A stretch of 7,245 nt of DNA from CBFDBF01 sp050287965 (GTDB lineage Bacteria > Pseudomonadota > Gammaproteobacteria > Chromatiales > Chromatiaceae): the NCBI GenBank assembly GCA_050287965.1, contig JBNKCX010000020.1, forward strand, positions 1 to 7,245, read 5' to 3'. Made by a program: the position numbers and the translations under genes. This document shows, piece after piece, positions 7,239 through 7,245 of the stretch. The notes under the pieces were generated by a model. It was not told where the DNA came from and did no database searches. It worked only from the letters and a program-made list of their open reading frames with translations. Within the stretch, counting starts at the first letter, position 1. Each line of letters starts with the position of its first letter.

Positions 7239-7245
7239 CCTCCGG

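Overview
The window looks like a stretch of a gammaproteobacterial chromosome, probably a respiratory or chemolithotrophic lineage (Chromatiales-like is a guess from gene types and coding GC, not a measurement). It holds two complete conserved genes on the minus strand (a ferredoxin-NADP reductase and a TonB-dependent copper receptor), one complete and one window-truncated gene of a NAD(H)-oxidoreductase module on the minus strand, and one orphan exported-protein gene on the plus strand.

Layout. 1-1979 (minus): a NuoE-like [2Fe-2S] subunit gene followed by a NuoF-like FMN/[4Fe-4S] NADH-binding subunit gene, with an ATGA overlap; the NuoF-like gene runs off the left edge. The fusion of a thioredoxin-like domain to NuoF resembles the diaphorase parts of NAD-linked hydrogenases and formate dehydrogenases more than respiratory complex I; the catalytic subunit that would decide this lies outside. 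1980-2726: about 750 bases with no convincing gene, containing a 21-base palindrome next to a possible -10 box of the nuoEF-like operon, a run of five G-tracts (possible G-quadruplex) and an inverted repeat. 2727-3475 (plus): a good sigma70-type promoter and a 224-residue exported protein with six cysteines, unrecognised, in AT-rich DNA. 3476-3607: a convergent junction with three small hairpins. 3608-4423 (minus): fpr. 4424-4653: fpr promoter region, two tandem inverted repeats, and a textbook intrinsic terminator of the next gene. 4654-6702 (minus): OprC/NosA-type copper receptor with both copper-binding motifs intact. 6703-7017: its promoter region. 7018-7245: a dense array of nested palindromes, most likely a dispersed repeat element, continuing past the right edge.

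How the genes relate. The three minus-strand units are separately transcribed: oprC ends in a strong terminator before fpr, and fpr faces the plus-strand orphan gene. The shared theme is redox and metal supply: NAD(H)/electron-carrier exchange (NuoEF-like), NADPH/ferredoxin exchange (Fpr) and copper import, possibly for copper enzymes such as nitrous oxide reductase or cytochrome oxidase. I see no single new multi-gene system; the least explained items are the AT-rich island at about 2000-3600 with its orphan six-cysteine protein and the palindrome array at the right edge.
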